The position numbers and the translations under genes were made by a program. The notes beneath the pieces are model-generated. The model worked only from the letters and a program-made list of their open reading frames with translations. It was not told the origin of the DNA and made no database searches. DNA of 64,000 nt from Magicicada septendecula (taxonomy: Eukaryota; Arthropoda; Insecta; Hemiptera; Cicadidae). Within the stretch, counting starts at the first letter, position 1. Each line of letters begins with the position of its first letter. Location of the stretch: positions 254,737,542 through 254,801,541 of the forward strand of contig CM068375.1 of NCBI GenBank assembly GCA_034769895.1. The letters run 5' to 3'. Below are positions 24,926 through 36,750 of the stretch, one piece after another.

Positions 24926-25969
24926 TTATCCCGGGTCCATAATCTCAGTTGACCTTATTGTCCGCACTACCATTGTCTTTGTAATTATTTCTTTCCTTGT
25001 GGCATCTCTCGCTTCTTCCTTGTACTTCATTCTTCCCGTTCTTATTCTTTCATTTGCTGCAAAGCTTATTCGACTCATCCTATCATATTGTTGATTAAAA
25101 CAATATGTTACTGGTCCATCAATGACTAATGATATCATTGATATTTTCCCACGTATTTCTATTTCTGGTATTTCCCATTTATCTCTGGTCTTCTCTAAGT
25201 TGTAAACTATAGTTTTATGGTAAGTCATTATTGAAATTGCTTTTAATCTCCTCCTATAGTCTCTGGCATTCATGATTTTTTTATTGTTGGTAATTGGGAT
25301 ATTCAGTACATTAATTAACCCATTGTTCATCATCTCCCACTCTTCCGGTGTTTTTATTAAATTCTTTAGATGCGTTCTTCTTACTTTCTTTGGTTCCATT
25401 TCACTATCTTTAGTATTTTCTTTGTTTCCGTTAGTTTTCTTTTCAGGTAATACTACTACTGGATCCTCTGTTTTGGCGTTTGGTTTTTCTTCTGTTTCTG
25501 GTTTGCTATCATTTTTTATTTCTTCGGTTCTATCATTTCTTAATCCTTCCCGCCACAGTTTATTATCATTTATTATTTCTTCCGTCTTCTTACTCAAATC
25601 TTCATTCAATTTTTCTAAGTTCTTACTGAAGTTTTCCTTCATTTCCTTTCTCATTTCCTTAATGTCCATTTTTAATTCCTCCATCTTCTTACCCAAATCT
25701 TCCTTCAATTCTTTTAAGTTCTTACTGAAGTCTTCCTTCAATTCCTCTCTGGACTGTTTATAGTCCTGTTTTAATTCTTTTAAATATTCCATAATGCTCT
25801 TCAGGTCAACGCTCTCTGTGACTTTGTCCGGTTCTTGTTTATCTCCTTGGTCCTCTCTTATTATTACTTCTACTTCTTCGACCGGTGTCGCTTCTTTATC
25901 TTCCATATTTAACTCGTCTATCTTCTCGGTTTCGGCCGCTCGTTTTCGCGATGTCTCTCGCTTCCTCAT
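24926..25969 (-). CDS. Gag-like coiled-coil protein, copy 4, intact
   Basis: Protein identical to copy 3 over all 347 residues, same start context and same distance to the primer-binding site (26032-26048). Identity at this level between adjacent units points to very recent duplication or conversion rather than separate insertions. Confidence 0.65.
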   Translation of the reverse strand: MRKRETSRKRAAETEKIDELNMEDKEATPVEEVEVIIREDQGDKQEPDKVTESVDLKSIMEYLKELKQDYKQSREELKEDFSKNLKELKEDLGKKMEELKMDIKEMRKEMKENFSKNLEKLNEDLSKKTEEIINDNKLWREGLRNDRTEEIKNDSKPETEEKPNAKTEDPVVVLPEKKTNGNKENTKDSEMEPKKVRRTHLKNLIKTPEEWEMMNNGLINVLNIPITNNKKIMNARDYRRRLKAISIMTYHKTIVYNLEKTRDKWEIPEIEIRGKISMISLVIDGPVTYCFNQQYDRMSRISFAANERIRTGRMKYKEEARDATRKEIITKTMVVRTIRSTEIMDPG

Positions 25970-26051
25970 CTTGTTTATTCTGGTTTATTTGTCTATTAAT
26001 AATAATTTAATTTATATTAAATTACACGCCTCACACGTTGGTGCGCCAATT

Positions 26052-28878
26052 TGTAACGATAATAATGTTTATCTAATGATGATTGATTGAATCTGATCGA
26101 AAAAATATGAATGTAGCCTCACTTCAGGTTCGTCTATTGGTAATCAGATTTTTCGTTACGTACAATATTATTATGGATAGGTTACTTGTATTTATGTAGT
26201 GTGCACTTGAATTACACCACCCGTTGGAAGTGTCAACTTGTAATATAGGTAAATAATGTAGCGACAAACTCGCACTGGAGTCGTTGATGTGTAATTATAA
26301 ATGTGTTAGGTTGAACGGCTAATGGTTTTGTAAATTGCCGCTTACTCCCACTATGCTCCACGTTCTGTGACGTCACTCTACGATGCCAACTATCGGGTCC
26401 GTTGCAATCGGTGAATTCTATTTACTAATGTAACAGCAATAATAACGACACACAAATATTATCAAACATATATCCTTGTGGAATCCTTTATTCGGAAAAA
26501 ACACTGGTTGACTGTTTTAATAAATTTAAACAGAATAATCGCAATTGTAGCGCAAAATATAATTCTTCCTTTACCAGTTGGCAGCAGTAGCCAAACGTTT
26601 AGTCTTTCTTCCAGACCAAAACAATGCTTTTGTTAACCTTTTTAAATAAAAATATTAATTATCTCAGGGTGTATATGGTTCGGGGATAATGATTATACAA
26701 AATATTACACTATTAATCAAAATACAAGTTTACAATTATAGGATATTACAACGTTAGAGTGTTACGTGCACACAGAAATTGTATAGTGGTTACCAGTTTT
26801 AAAAAGGTTATGTCCAGTTCAGGCTTTGATAGTTATTATGTGAATTAAAAGTTCTTGTTGTGTTTAAAAAGGTGTTAATAATATATGGTGTTATTAGTGG
26901 TTGTTTCTAGTGTTCGTGTTATATGGTGTCCGTAGTTTAATTGATTATTGCTTAACAGTAGTGTATACAAATGTGTGTGTTGTAGTACGATATAATGAGA
27001 TGTCAGATTCACCAAATCCTCTTCTTGTACTCTTATTGGTTGAAGATAGGGCCCACGTACACGTCAGATCTTCTTCTCGTCCCTCGTCCACTTCAAATCT
27101 TCTTCCTGGTTGTTATTTCTTATAATCCATCTAATGGGTAGTCTTCTGTTATTGCAAAAAGTTCGTGTAGTGTACCTCTAACTGTATTTATTTAGTTGTA
27201 TAGTTTTTTCACACTTTATAACATATAATGTAAGACGATTTAAGAACGCGTCTATCTGCTAAGATCGTTGTCAAAGAAGTCCCATTTTATTTATCCGAAA
27301 TTTCTGGTTGCTAAGGGTAAACTTGGAATCTGGTTGGTTAATTCGGATCTACATTGTCACATACTTTCGTTATTTCAAAGTCTAAAATTTGTTCAAAATC
27401 TTTAAATTAACATAACTTTTCTATACTGAATGGGAATTTAAAACCATTAACAGCATTATTTTGATCTTCACATTTGTTATATTTAGACACCAAACATGCC
27501 TATTTTTACTTAAAAACTATGGATGTTACAATTTTATTATTTGGAATTTTCTTAAATAACTTGATATGTGTTACTTTGTTTCTATATTCCTTGTATACAT
27601 TATTACCTATAAATACATCTACCTTTTCACCTTTGCTTTACAAAATTTCTAATATTATTGTTCAAAATTTACTAAAGTTGGTTTCACCTGGCCTCTGTAA
27701 TGGTATTACTTTCATCACCATGTTTTAATATCTTTAACAATTAAATTAACTTCTAACACTCATCAAAATGGTTTAACATATAACGTTATTTTAACAACAC
27801 AAAAAATATATTACTCCAATAGTTAAATTCATGCCCACATGGCTATGATTATACCAAATCCTTGCACAAATAATTGTTTTCTACTCAGACTCTATAAGTG
27901 TTTGACACTTAACAAAACATCTTTATATAGTCTATTCTGCTTGGTCAATTAATTTACCATGGTTTAACATCAGCTCTATTGTTATATTTGTTAACACAAC
28001 ATAAAAAAAAATGGAATTAATATCATTAAATTGACATTCCTTTAAACCTACTGTATAGAATTCTGTTTAGTAAAACTGCTGCCAAGTTTTATGTTATAAA
28101 CACTGTGCCTATAACATAAAACATGCACATTTTACAAAACAAATTCTATACTAATTGGTTAGTCCTTTGTCAGCTAATTTACTCATTATTCTGACACTGT
28201 CTATGTCATATTTACTATTTATATGGGTTTCAACATCCGTATACTTATTGATGTCTGACTTACAAAAATTACAATAAATTGAACACTGTTGCTCCACCTC
28301 ACCACACAGTTCTAATAATCTTGTTACATTTACTGTTTATCTGGGTTTTACTCTTGTTATAAATGTTATTGTGACCATGTTATAATTTGTTGTTTACTGG
28401 ACAACCCTATGAACTCTATATGTGACAATTATTTGTATGGTTCATGTATCTATAATCATGTGTATCTATATTTTTGTTACATCAATTAACTTAATTATTT
28501 ACTAATATTTCTCTTACATAATATTACATGTTTGGGCCTATTATCCCTCACTTTGTATTTTGATTATCTGGATATAACGATACATTAACTGAAACCATTT
28601 GTTTCTTTATAGTCCTGGTTCATAAGCTGTTTGTCTTTACAATTCTTTGTTTGGTCAATAATGAAAATTCATGTCATAGTTGGGGTTTGAAGATATCTGC
28701 ATCACTTAGCCTAAATCATTAATTTGGGTACGGTCAGTTGTCTTACTAGTCAGTCTAAAATTGTTAGTCGTTCTTCTTCACTATCATCTTTGAAGATATT
28801 GTTCTTCTTGTTAGCTTCTTAACCAAAGTCTTCATTAAATCAGGTAAGATATTATGTTGTTCCAAATGTAATGTTACA
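26052..28878 (-). repeat. LTR 5 (2827 bp) with a replaced 44-bp block
   Basis: Type B LTR with the same length as the others. About 44 bases (28057-28100) differ completely from the seven other LTRs. The replacement is length-neutral and creates a 13-bp inverted repeat with the sequence just downstream. Confidence 0.85.
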
Positions 28879-30274
28879 TATTACCCTGCCACCAAATTTG
28901 ATCATTTTAATAAAATATTGTTTTTGTTGAAATTATCAATTATCTTAACTTTCACATTGTCATTTGTTATTCTTATTATGATCTGGTATACTTGTCTTTA
29001 ATTATAAGTGTTCTATCCCTGGAACATGTTACTTCCCTAACAAATTAATCACCATATATTCTGGAATCAGTCGGGGGGCTCTCTTGACCTAATACCCCGC
29101 TGTCCTTACAATACATAATACATAAATAAAATCGATTGCTGGAGCTATCTCGTCAGTCAATCACATTTAATAATCACTAGTCTATTCACGACTAAAATAA
29201 ATAAAATAATATAATATATTCTTGGGATTGTTCACTCAGTCTAACTTCTCAGATCTAAATATTTCTTTCCATTGATTCTTTCAGATGTTTATTTTCTTAT
29301 GGCGATATTAATAATATTTTTTATTTTCTATTGGTACTATCTTCCTTCCTTCTTTATCAGTACTGCTTAATCTTCATTTTTCATTCACTATCTTCATTTA
29401 AATTAAAACATAACAAGTATCTGCATCTTCAGTTGTTGTTGATTCTCTCACAATCATGATAGGTTATTTGCAATAAATTCGTTTCTAGTCTTGTCTCATT
29501 TTCATCGTTGATTGTCTACATTTGTCCCTTCTTATTCATTTTATATCACTATAGTTTCTTCTAATTATGGATGTTGTATCTTTCTTTTATATTCCAATAA
29601 TAAGTTCATAACTGTGTTTAATAAGAGGTGCTTATTTTGTTTAGAAATTGGAAATTTATTCCCAGTTGTTTATCTGCTTGATTCATAATTACATTATTAA
29701 ACTGTACTGTAATTGGTCCTTACTATTCATTTGAATTCTGATATATTCAAATTTGTTTATTTGGCTTAATTTAAAGTTATATTCTGAATTATCAAAGTTG
29801 GTAAGATGAGCTTACTATATTTTTTCAATTTCGTGGTATTGTAATAATAAATTCTTCAGTTTCATATTAATTCTCATAAATAATTAGTTGTAAGTTGTTC
29901 TTACTATTTCTTTAGAATTTTGTCGGTTTTATAATAACAAATTCTTCAATTCCAAATTAATTCTCATAAATAATTAGTTGTAAGTTGATCTTACTATTTC
30001 TTTAGTATTTTGTGGTTTATCACAACTTCTACACTTCTTATTATAGCGCTTATTGTCATATGTCCTTCTGTACCCAGTATTGATGATCTTTTGGTAATTG
30101 TCGTTATGTCGGTCAGTTGCTCATTCCTTCATTTGTATGGTTCTGTTTCTTTATTCTTTATTCATATTATTATTCCTCAATGAAACTTATTTCTCGTCTC
30201 CTTAAAATGGTTCTTTGGCCGTAGTCGGTTAGCGTAGCATCCGTCCCTTTTCTTGATGGTGTGTGGTATATAAT

Positions 30275-31318
30275 TTATCCCGGGTCCATAATCTCAGTTG
30301 ACCTTATTGTCCGCACTACCATTGTCTTTGTAATTATTTCTTTCCTTGTGGCATCTCTCGCTTCTTCCTTGTACTTCATTCTTCCCGTTCTTATTCTTTC
30401 ATTTGCTGCAAAGCTTATTCGACTCATCCTATCATATTGTTGATTAAAACAATATGTTACTGGTCCATCAATGACTAATGATATCATTGATATTTTCCCA
30501 CGTATTTCTATTTCTGGTATTTCCCATTTATCTCTGGTCTTCTCTAAGTTGTAAACTATAGTTTTATGGTAAGTCATTATTGAAATTGCTTTTAATCTCC
30601 TCCTATAGTCTCTGGCATTCATGATTTTTTTATTGTTGGTAATTGGGATATTCAGTACATTAATTAACCTATTGTTCATCATCTCCCACTCTTCCGGTGT
30701 TTTTATTAAATTCTTTAGATGCGTTCTTCTTACTTTCTTTGGTTCCATTTCACTATCTTTAGTATTTTCTTTGTTTCCGTTAGTTTTCTTTTCAGGTAAT
30801 ACTACTACTGGATCCTCTGTTTTGGCGTTTGGTTTTTCTTCTGTTTCTGGTTTGCTATCATTTTTTATTTCTTCGGTTCTATCATTTCTTAATCCTTCCC
30901 GCCACAGTTTATTATCATTTATTATTTCTTCCGTCTTCTTACTCAAATCTTCATTCAATTTTTCTAAGTTCTTACTGAAGTTTTCCTTCATTTCCTTTCT
31001 CATTTCCTTAATGTCCATTTTTAATTCCTCCATCTTCTTACCCAAATCTTCCTTCAATTCTTTTAAGTTCTTACTGAAGTCTTCCTTCAATTCCTCTCTG
31101 GACTGTTTATAGTCCTGTTTTAATTCTTTTAAATATTCCATAATGCTCTTCAGGTCAACGCTCTCTGTGACTTTGTCCGGTTCTTGTTTATCTCCTTGGT
31201 CCTCTCTTATTATTACTTCTACTTCTTCGACCGGTGTCGCTTCTTTATCTTCCATATTTAACTCGTCTACCTTCTCGGTTTCGGCCGCTCGTTTTCGCGA
31301 TGTCTCTCGCTTCCTCAT
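30275..31318 (-). CDS. Gag-like coiled-coil protein, copy 5, intact
   Basis: 347 residues. Differs from copy 3 by I17V (shared with copies 6 and 7) and a private G217R in the C-terminal globular part. Its internal segment is one base shorter than others because of a single-T loss near 29566, outside the ORF. Its 5' LTR in element orientation is LTR 6. Confidence 0.65.
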   Translation of the reverse strand: MRKRETSRKRAAETEKVDELNMEDKEATPVEEVEVIIREDQGDKQEPDKVTESVDLKSIMEYLKELKQDYKQSREELKEDFSKNLKELKEDLGKKMEELKMDIKEMRKEMKENFSKNLEKLNEDLSKKTEEIINDNKLWREGLRNDRTEEIKNDSKPETEEKPNAKTEDPVVVLPEKKTNGNKENTKDSEMEPKKVRRTHLKNLIKTPEEWEMMNNRLINVLNIPITNNKKIMNARDYRRRLKAISIMTYHKTIVYNLEKTRDKWEIPEIEIRGKISMISLVIDGPVTYCFNQQYDRMSRISFAANERIRTGRMKYKEEARDATRKEIITKTMVVRTIRSTEIMDPG

Positions 31319-31400
31319 CTTGTTTATTCTGGTTTATTTGTCTATTAATAATAATTTAATTTATATTAAATTACACGCCTCACACGTTGGTGCGCCAATT

Positions 31401-34227
31401 TGTAACGATAATAATGTTTATCTAATGATGATTGATTGAATCTGATCGAAAAAATATGAATGTAGCCTCACTTCAGGTTCGTCTATTGGTAATCAGATTT
31501 TTCGTTACGTACAATGTTATTATGGATAGGTTACTTGTATTTATGTAGTGTGCACTTGAATTACACCACCCGTTGGAAGTGTCAACTTGTAATATAGGTA
31601 AATAATGTAGCGACAAACTCGCACTGGAGTCGTTGATGTGTAATTATAAATGTGTTAGGTTGAACGGCTAATGGTTTTGTAAATTGCCGCTTACTCCCAC
31701 TATGCTCCACGTTCCGTGACGTCACTCTACGATGCCAACTATCGGGTCCGTTGCAATCGGTGAATTCTATTTACTAATGTAACAGCAATAATAACGACAC
31801 ACAAATATTATCAAACATATATCCTTGTGGAATCCTTTATTCGGAAAAAACACTGGTTGACTGTTTTAATAAATTTAAACAGAATAATCGCAATTGTAGC
31901 GCAAAATATAATTCTTCCTTTACCAGTTGGCAGCAGTAGCCAAACGTTTAGTCTTTCTTCCAGACCAAAACAATGCTTTTGTTAACGTTTTTAAATAAAA
32001 ATATTAATTATCTCAGGGCGTATATGGTTCGGGGATAATGATTATACAAAATATTACACTATTAATCAAAATACAAGTTTACAATTATAGGATATTACAA
32101 CGTTAGAGTGTTACGTGCACACAGAAATTGTATAGTGGTTACCAGTTTTAAAAAGGTTATGTCCAGTTCAGGCTTTGATAGTTATTATGTGAATTAAAAG
32201 TTCTTGTTGTGTTTAAAAAGGTGTTAATATTATATGGTGTTATTAGTGGTTGTTTCTAGTGTTCGTGTTATATGGTGTCTGTGGTTTAATTGATTATTGC
32301 TTAACAGTAGTGTATACAAATGTGTGTGTTGTAGTAAGATATAATGAGATGTCAGATTCACCAAATCCTCTTCTTGTACTCTTCTTGGTTGAAGATAGGG
32401 CCCACGTACACGTCAGATCTTCTTCTCGTCCCTCGTCCACTTCAAATCTTCTTCCTGGTTGTTATTTCTTATAATCCATCTAATGGGTAGTCTTCTGTTA
32501 TTGCAAAAAGTTCGTGTAGTGTACCTCTAACTGTATTTATTTAGTTGTATAGTTTTTTCACACTTTATAACATATAATGTAAGACGATTTAAGAACGCGT
32601 CTATCTGCTAAGATCGTTGTCAAAGAAGTCCCATTTTATTTATCCGAAATTTCTGGTTGCTAAGGGTAAACTTGGAATCTGGTTGGTTAATTCGGATCTA
32701 CATTGTCACATACTTTCGTTATTTCAAAGTCTAAAATTTGTTCAAAATCTTTAAATTAACATAACTTTTCTATACTGAATGGGAATTTAAAACCATTATC
32801 AGCATTATTTTGATCTTCACATTTGTTATATTTAGACACCAAACATGCCTATTTTTACTTAAAAACTATGGATGTTACAATTTTATTATTTGGAATTTTC
32901 TTAAATAACTTGATATGTGTTACTTTGTTTCTATATTCCTTGTATACATTATTACCTATAAATACATCTACCTTTTCACCTTTGCTTTACAAAATTTCTA
33001 ATATTATTGTTCAAAATTTACTAAAGTTGGTTTCACCTGGCCTCTGTAATGGTATTACTTTCATCACCATGTTTTAATATCTTTAACAATTAAATTAACT
33101 TCTAACACTCATCAAAATGGTTTAACATATAACGTTATTTTAACAACACAAAAAATATATTACTCCAATAGTTAAATTCATGCCCACATGGCTATGATTA
33201 TACCAAATCCTTGCACAAATAATTGTTTTCTACTCAGACTGTATAAGTGTTTGACACTTAACAAAACATCTTTATATAGTCCATTCTGCTTGGTCAATTA
33301 ATTTACCATGGTTTAACATCAGCTCTATTGTTATATTTGTTAACACAACATAAAAAAAAATGGAATTAATATCATTAAATTGACATTCCTTTAAACCAAC
33401 TGTATCATCTGTTACATACAAAAAACACAACACAAATACTATTATATAACACTGTGCCTATAACATAAAACATGCACATTTTACAAAACAAATTCTATAC
33501 TAATTGGTTAGTCCTTTGTCAGCTAATTTACTCATTATTCTGACACTGTCTATGCCATATTTACTATTTATATGGGTTTCAACATCCGTATACTTATTGA
33601 TGTCTGACTTACAAAAATTACAATAAATTGAACACTGTTGCTCCACCTCACCACACAGTTCTAATAATCTTGTTACATTTACTGTTTATCTGGGTTTTAC
33701 TCTTGTTATAAATGTTATTGTGACCATGTTATAATTTGTTGTTTACTGGACAACCCTATGAACTCTATATGTGACAATTATTTGTATGGTTCATGTATCT
33801 ATAATCATGTGTATCTATATTTTTGTTACATCAATTAACTTAATTATTTACTAATATTTCTCTTACATAATATTACATGTTTGGGCCTATTATCCCTCAC
33901 TTTGTATTTTGATTATCTGGATATAACGATACATTAACTGAAACCATTTGTTTCTTTATAGTCCTGGTTCATAAGCTGTTTGTCTTTACAATTCTTTGTT
34001 TGGTCAATACTGAAAATTCATGTCATAGTTGGGGTTTGAAGATATCTGCATCACTTAGCCTAAATCATTAATTTGGGTACGGTCAGTTGTCTTACTAGTC
34101 AGTCTAAAATTGTTAGTCGTTCTTCTTCACTATCATCTTTGAAGATATTGTTCTTCTTGTTAGCTTCTTAACCAAAGTCTTCATTAAATCAGGTAAGATA
34201 TTATGTTGTTCCAAATGTAATGTTACA
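31401..34227 (-). repeat. LTR 6 (2827 bp)
   Basis: Type A variants in the first 1.5 kb, TGACGTCA intact, and private changes such as CTGTGG near 32280 and TATGCCATATT near 33552. Confidence 0.85.
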
Positions 34228-35624
34228 TATTACCCTGCCACCAAATTTGATCATTTTAATAAAATATTGTTTTTGTTGAAATTATCAATTATCTTAACTT
34301 TCACATTGTCATTTGTTATTCTTATTATGATCTGGTATACTTGTCTTTAATTATAAGTGTTCTATCCCTGGAACATGTTACTTCCCTAACAAATTAATCA
34401 CCATATATTCTGGAATCAGTCGGGGGGCTCTCTTGACCTAATACCCCGCTGTCCTTACAATACATAATACATAAATAAAATCGATTGCTGGAGCTATCTC
34501 GTCAGTCAATCACATTTAATAATCACTAGTCTATTCACGACTAAAATAAATAAAATAATATAATATATTCTTGGGATTGTTCACTCAGTCTAACTTCTCA
34601 GATCTAAATATTTCTTTCCATTGATTCTTTCAGATGTTTATTTTCTTATGGCGATATTAATAACATTTTTTATTTTCTATTGGTACTATCTTCCTTCCTT
34701 CTTTATCAGTACTGCTTAATCTTCATTTTTCATTCACTATCTTCATTTAAATTAAAACATAACAAGTATCTGCATCTTCAGTTGTTGTTGATTCTCTCAC
34801 AATCATGATAGGTTATTTGCAATAAATTCGTTTCTAGTCTTGTCTCATTTTCATCGTTGATTGTCTACATTTGTCCCTTCTTATTCATTTTATATCACTA
34901 TAGTTTCTTCTAATTTATGGATGTTGTATCTTTCTTTTATATTCCAATAATAAGTTCATAACTGTGTTTAATAAGAGGTGCTTATTTTGTTTAGAAATTG
35001 GAAATTTATTCCCAGTTGTTTATCTGCTTGATTCATAATTACATTATTAAACTGTACTGTAATTGGTCCTTACTATTCATTTGAATTCTGATATATTCAA
35101 ATTTGTTTATTTGGCTTAATTTAAAGTTATATTCTGAATTATCAAAGTTGGTAAGATGAGCTTACTATATTTTTTCAATTTCGTGGTATTGTAATAATAA
35201 ATTCTTCAGTTTCATATTAATTCTCATAAATAATTAGTTGTAAGTTGTTCTTACTATTTCTTTAGAATTTTGTCGGTTTTATAATAACAAATTCTTCAAT
35301 TCCAAATTAATTCTCATAAATAATTAGTTGTAAGTTGATCTTACTATTTCTTTAGAATTTTGTGGTTTATCACAACTTCTACACTTCTTATTATAGCGCT
35401 TATTGTCATATGTCCTTCTGTACCCAGTATTGATGATCTTTTGGTAATTGTCGTTATGTCGGTCAGTTGCTCATACCTTCATGTGTATGGTTCTGTTTCT
35501 TTATTCTTTATTCATATTATTATTCCTCAATGAAACTTATTTCTCGTCTCCTTAAAATGGTTCTTTGGCAGTAGTCGGTTAGCGTAGCATCCGTCCCTTT
35601 TCTTGATGGTGTGTGGTATATAAT

Positions 35625-36668
35625 TTATCCCGGGTCCATAATCTCAGTTGACCTTATTGTCCGCACTACCATTGTCTTTGTAATTATTTCTTTCCTTGTG
35701 GCATCTCTCGCTTCTTCCTTGTACTTCATTCTTCCCGTTCTTATTCTTTCATTTGCTGCAAAGCTTATTCGACTCATCCTATCATATTGTTGATTAAAAC
35801 AATATGTTACTGGTCCATCAATGACTAATGATATCATTGATATTTTCCCACGTATTTCTATTTCTGGTATTTCCCATTTATCTCTGGTCTTCTCTAAGTT
35901 GTAAACTATAGTTTTATGGTAAGTCATTATTGAAATTGCTTTTAATCTCCTCCTATAGTCTCTGGCATTCATGATTTTTTTATTGTTGGTAATTGGGATA
36001 TTCAGTACATTAATTAACCCATTGTTCATCATCTCCCACTCTTCCGGTGTTTTTATTAAATTCTTTAGATGCGTTCTTCTTACTTTCTTTGGTTCCATTT
36101 CACTATCTTTAGTATTTTCTTTGTTTCCGTTAGTTTTCTTTTCAGGTAATACTACTACTGGATCCTCTGTTTTGGCGTTTGGTTTTTCTTCTGTTTCTGG
36201 TTTGCTATCATTTTTTATTTCTTCGGTTCTATCATTTCTTAATCCTTCCCGCCACAGTTTATTATCATTTATTATTTCTTCCGTCTTCTTACTCAAATCT
36301 TCATTCAATTTTTCTAAGTTCTTACTGAAGTTTTCCTTCATTTCCTTTCTCATTTCCTTAATGTCCATTTTTAATTCCTCCATCTTCTTACCCAAATCTT
36401 CCTTCAATTCTTTTAAGTTCTTACTGAAGTCTTCCTTCAATTCCTCTCTGGACTGTTTATAGTCCTGTTTTAATTCTTTTAAATATTCCATAATGCTCTT
36501 CAGGTCAACGCTCTCTGTGACTTTGTCCGGTTCTTGTTTATCTCCTTGGTCCTCTCTTATTATTACTTCTACTTCTTCGACCGGTGTCGCTTCTTTATCT
36601 TCCATATTTAACTCGTCTACCTTCTCGGTTTCGGCCGCTCGTTTTCGTGATGTCTCTCGCTTCCTCAT
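35625..36668 (-). CDS. Gag-like coiled-coil protein, copy 6, intact
   Basis: 347 residues; only I17V separates it from copy 3. One silent change near codon 8 is shared with copy 7. The adjacent primer-binding site (36731-36747) has a substitution in the part that would pair with the tRNA 3' end, which would weaken priming if this unit were transcribed alone. Confidence 0.65.
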   Translation of the reverse strand: MRKRETSRKRAAETEKVDELNMEDKEATPVEEVEVIIREDQGDKQEPDKVTESVDLKSIMEYLKELKQDYKQSREELKEDFSKNLKELKEDLGKKMEELKMDIKEMRKEMKENFSKNLEKLNEDLSKKTEEIINDNKLWREGLRNDRTEEIKNDSKPETEEKPNAKTEDPVVVLPEKKTNGNKENTKDSEMEPKKVRRTHLKNLIKTPEEWEMMNNGLINVLNIPITNNKKIMNARDYRRRLKAISIMTYHKTIVYNLEKTRDKWEIPEIEIRGKISMISLVIDGPVTYCFNQQYDRMSRISFAANERIRTGRMKYKEEARDATRKEIITKTMVVRTIRSTEIMDPG

Positions 36669-36750
36669 CTTGTTTATTCTGGTTTATTTGTCTATTAATA
36701 ATAATTTAATTTATATTAAATTACACGCCTCACACGTTGGTGTGCCAATG

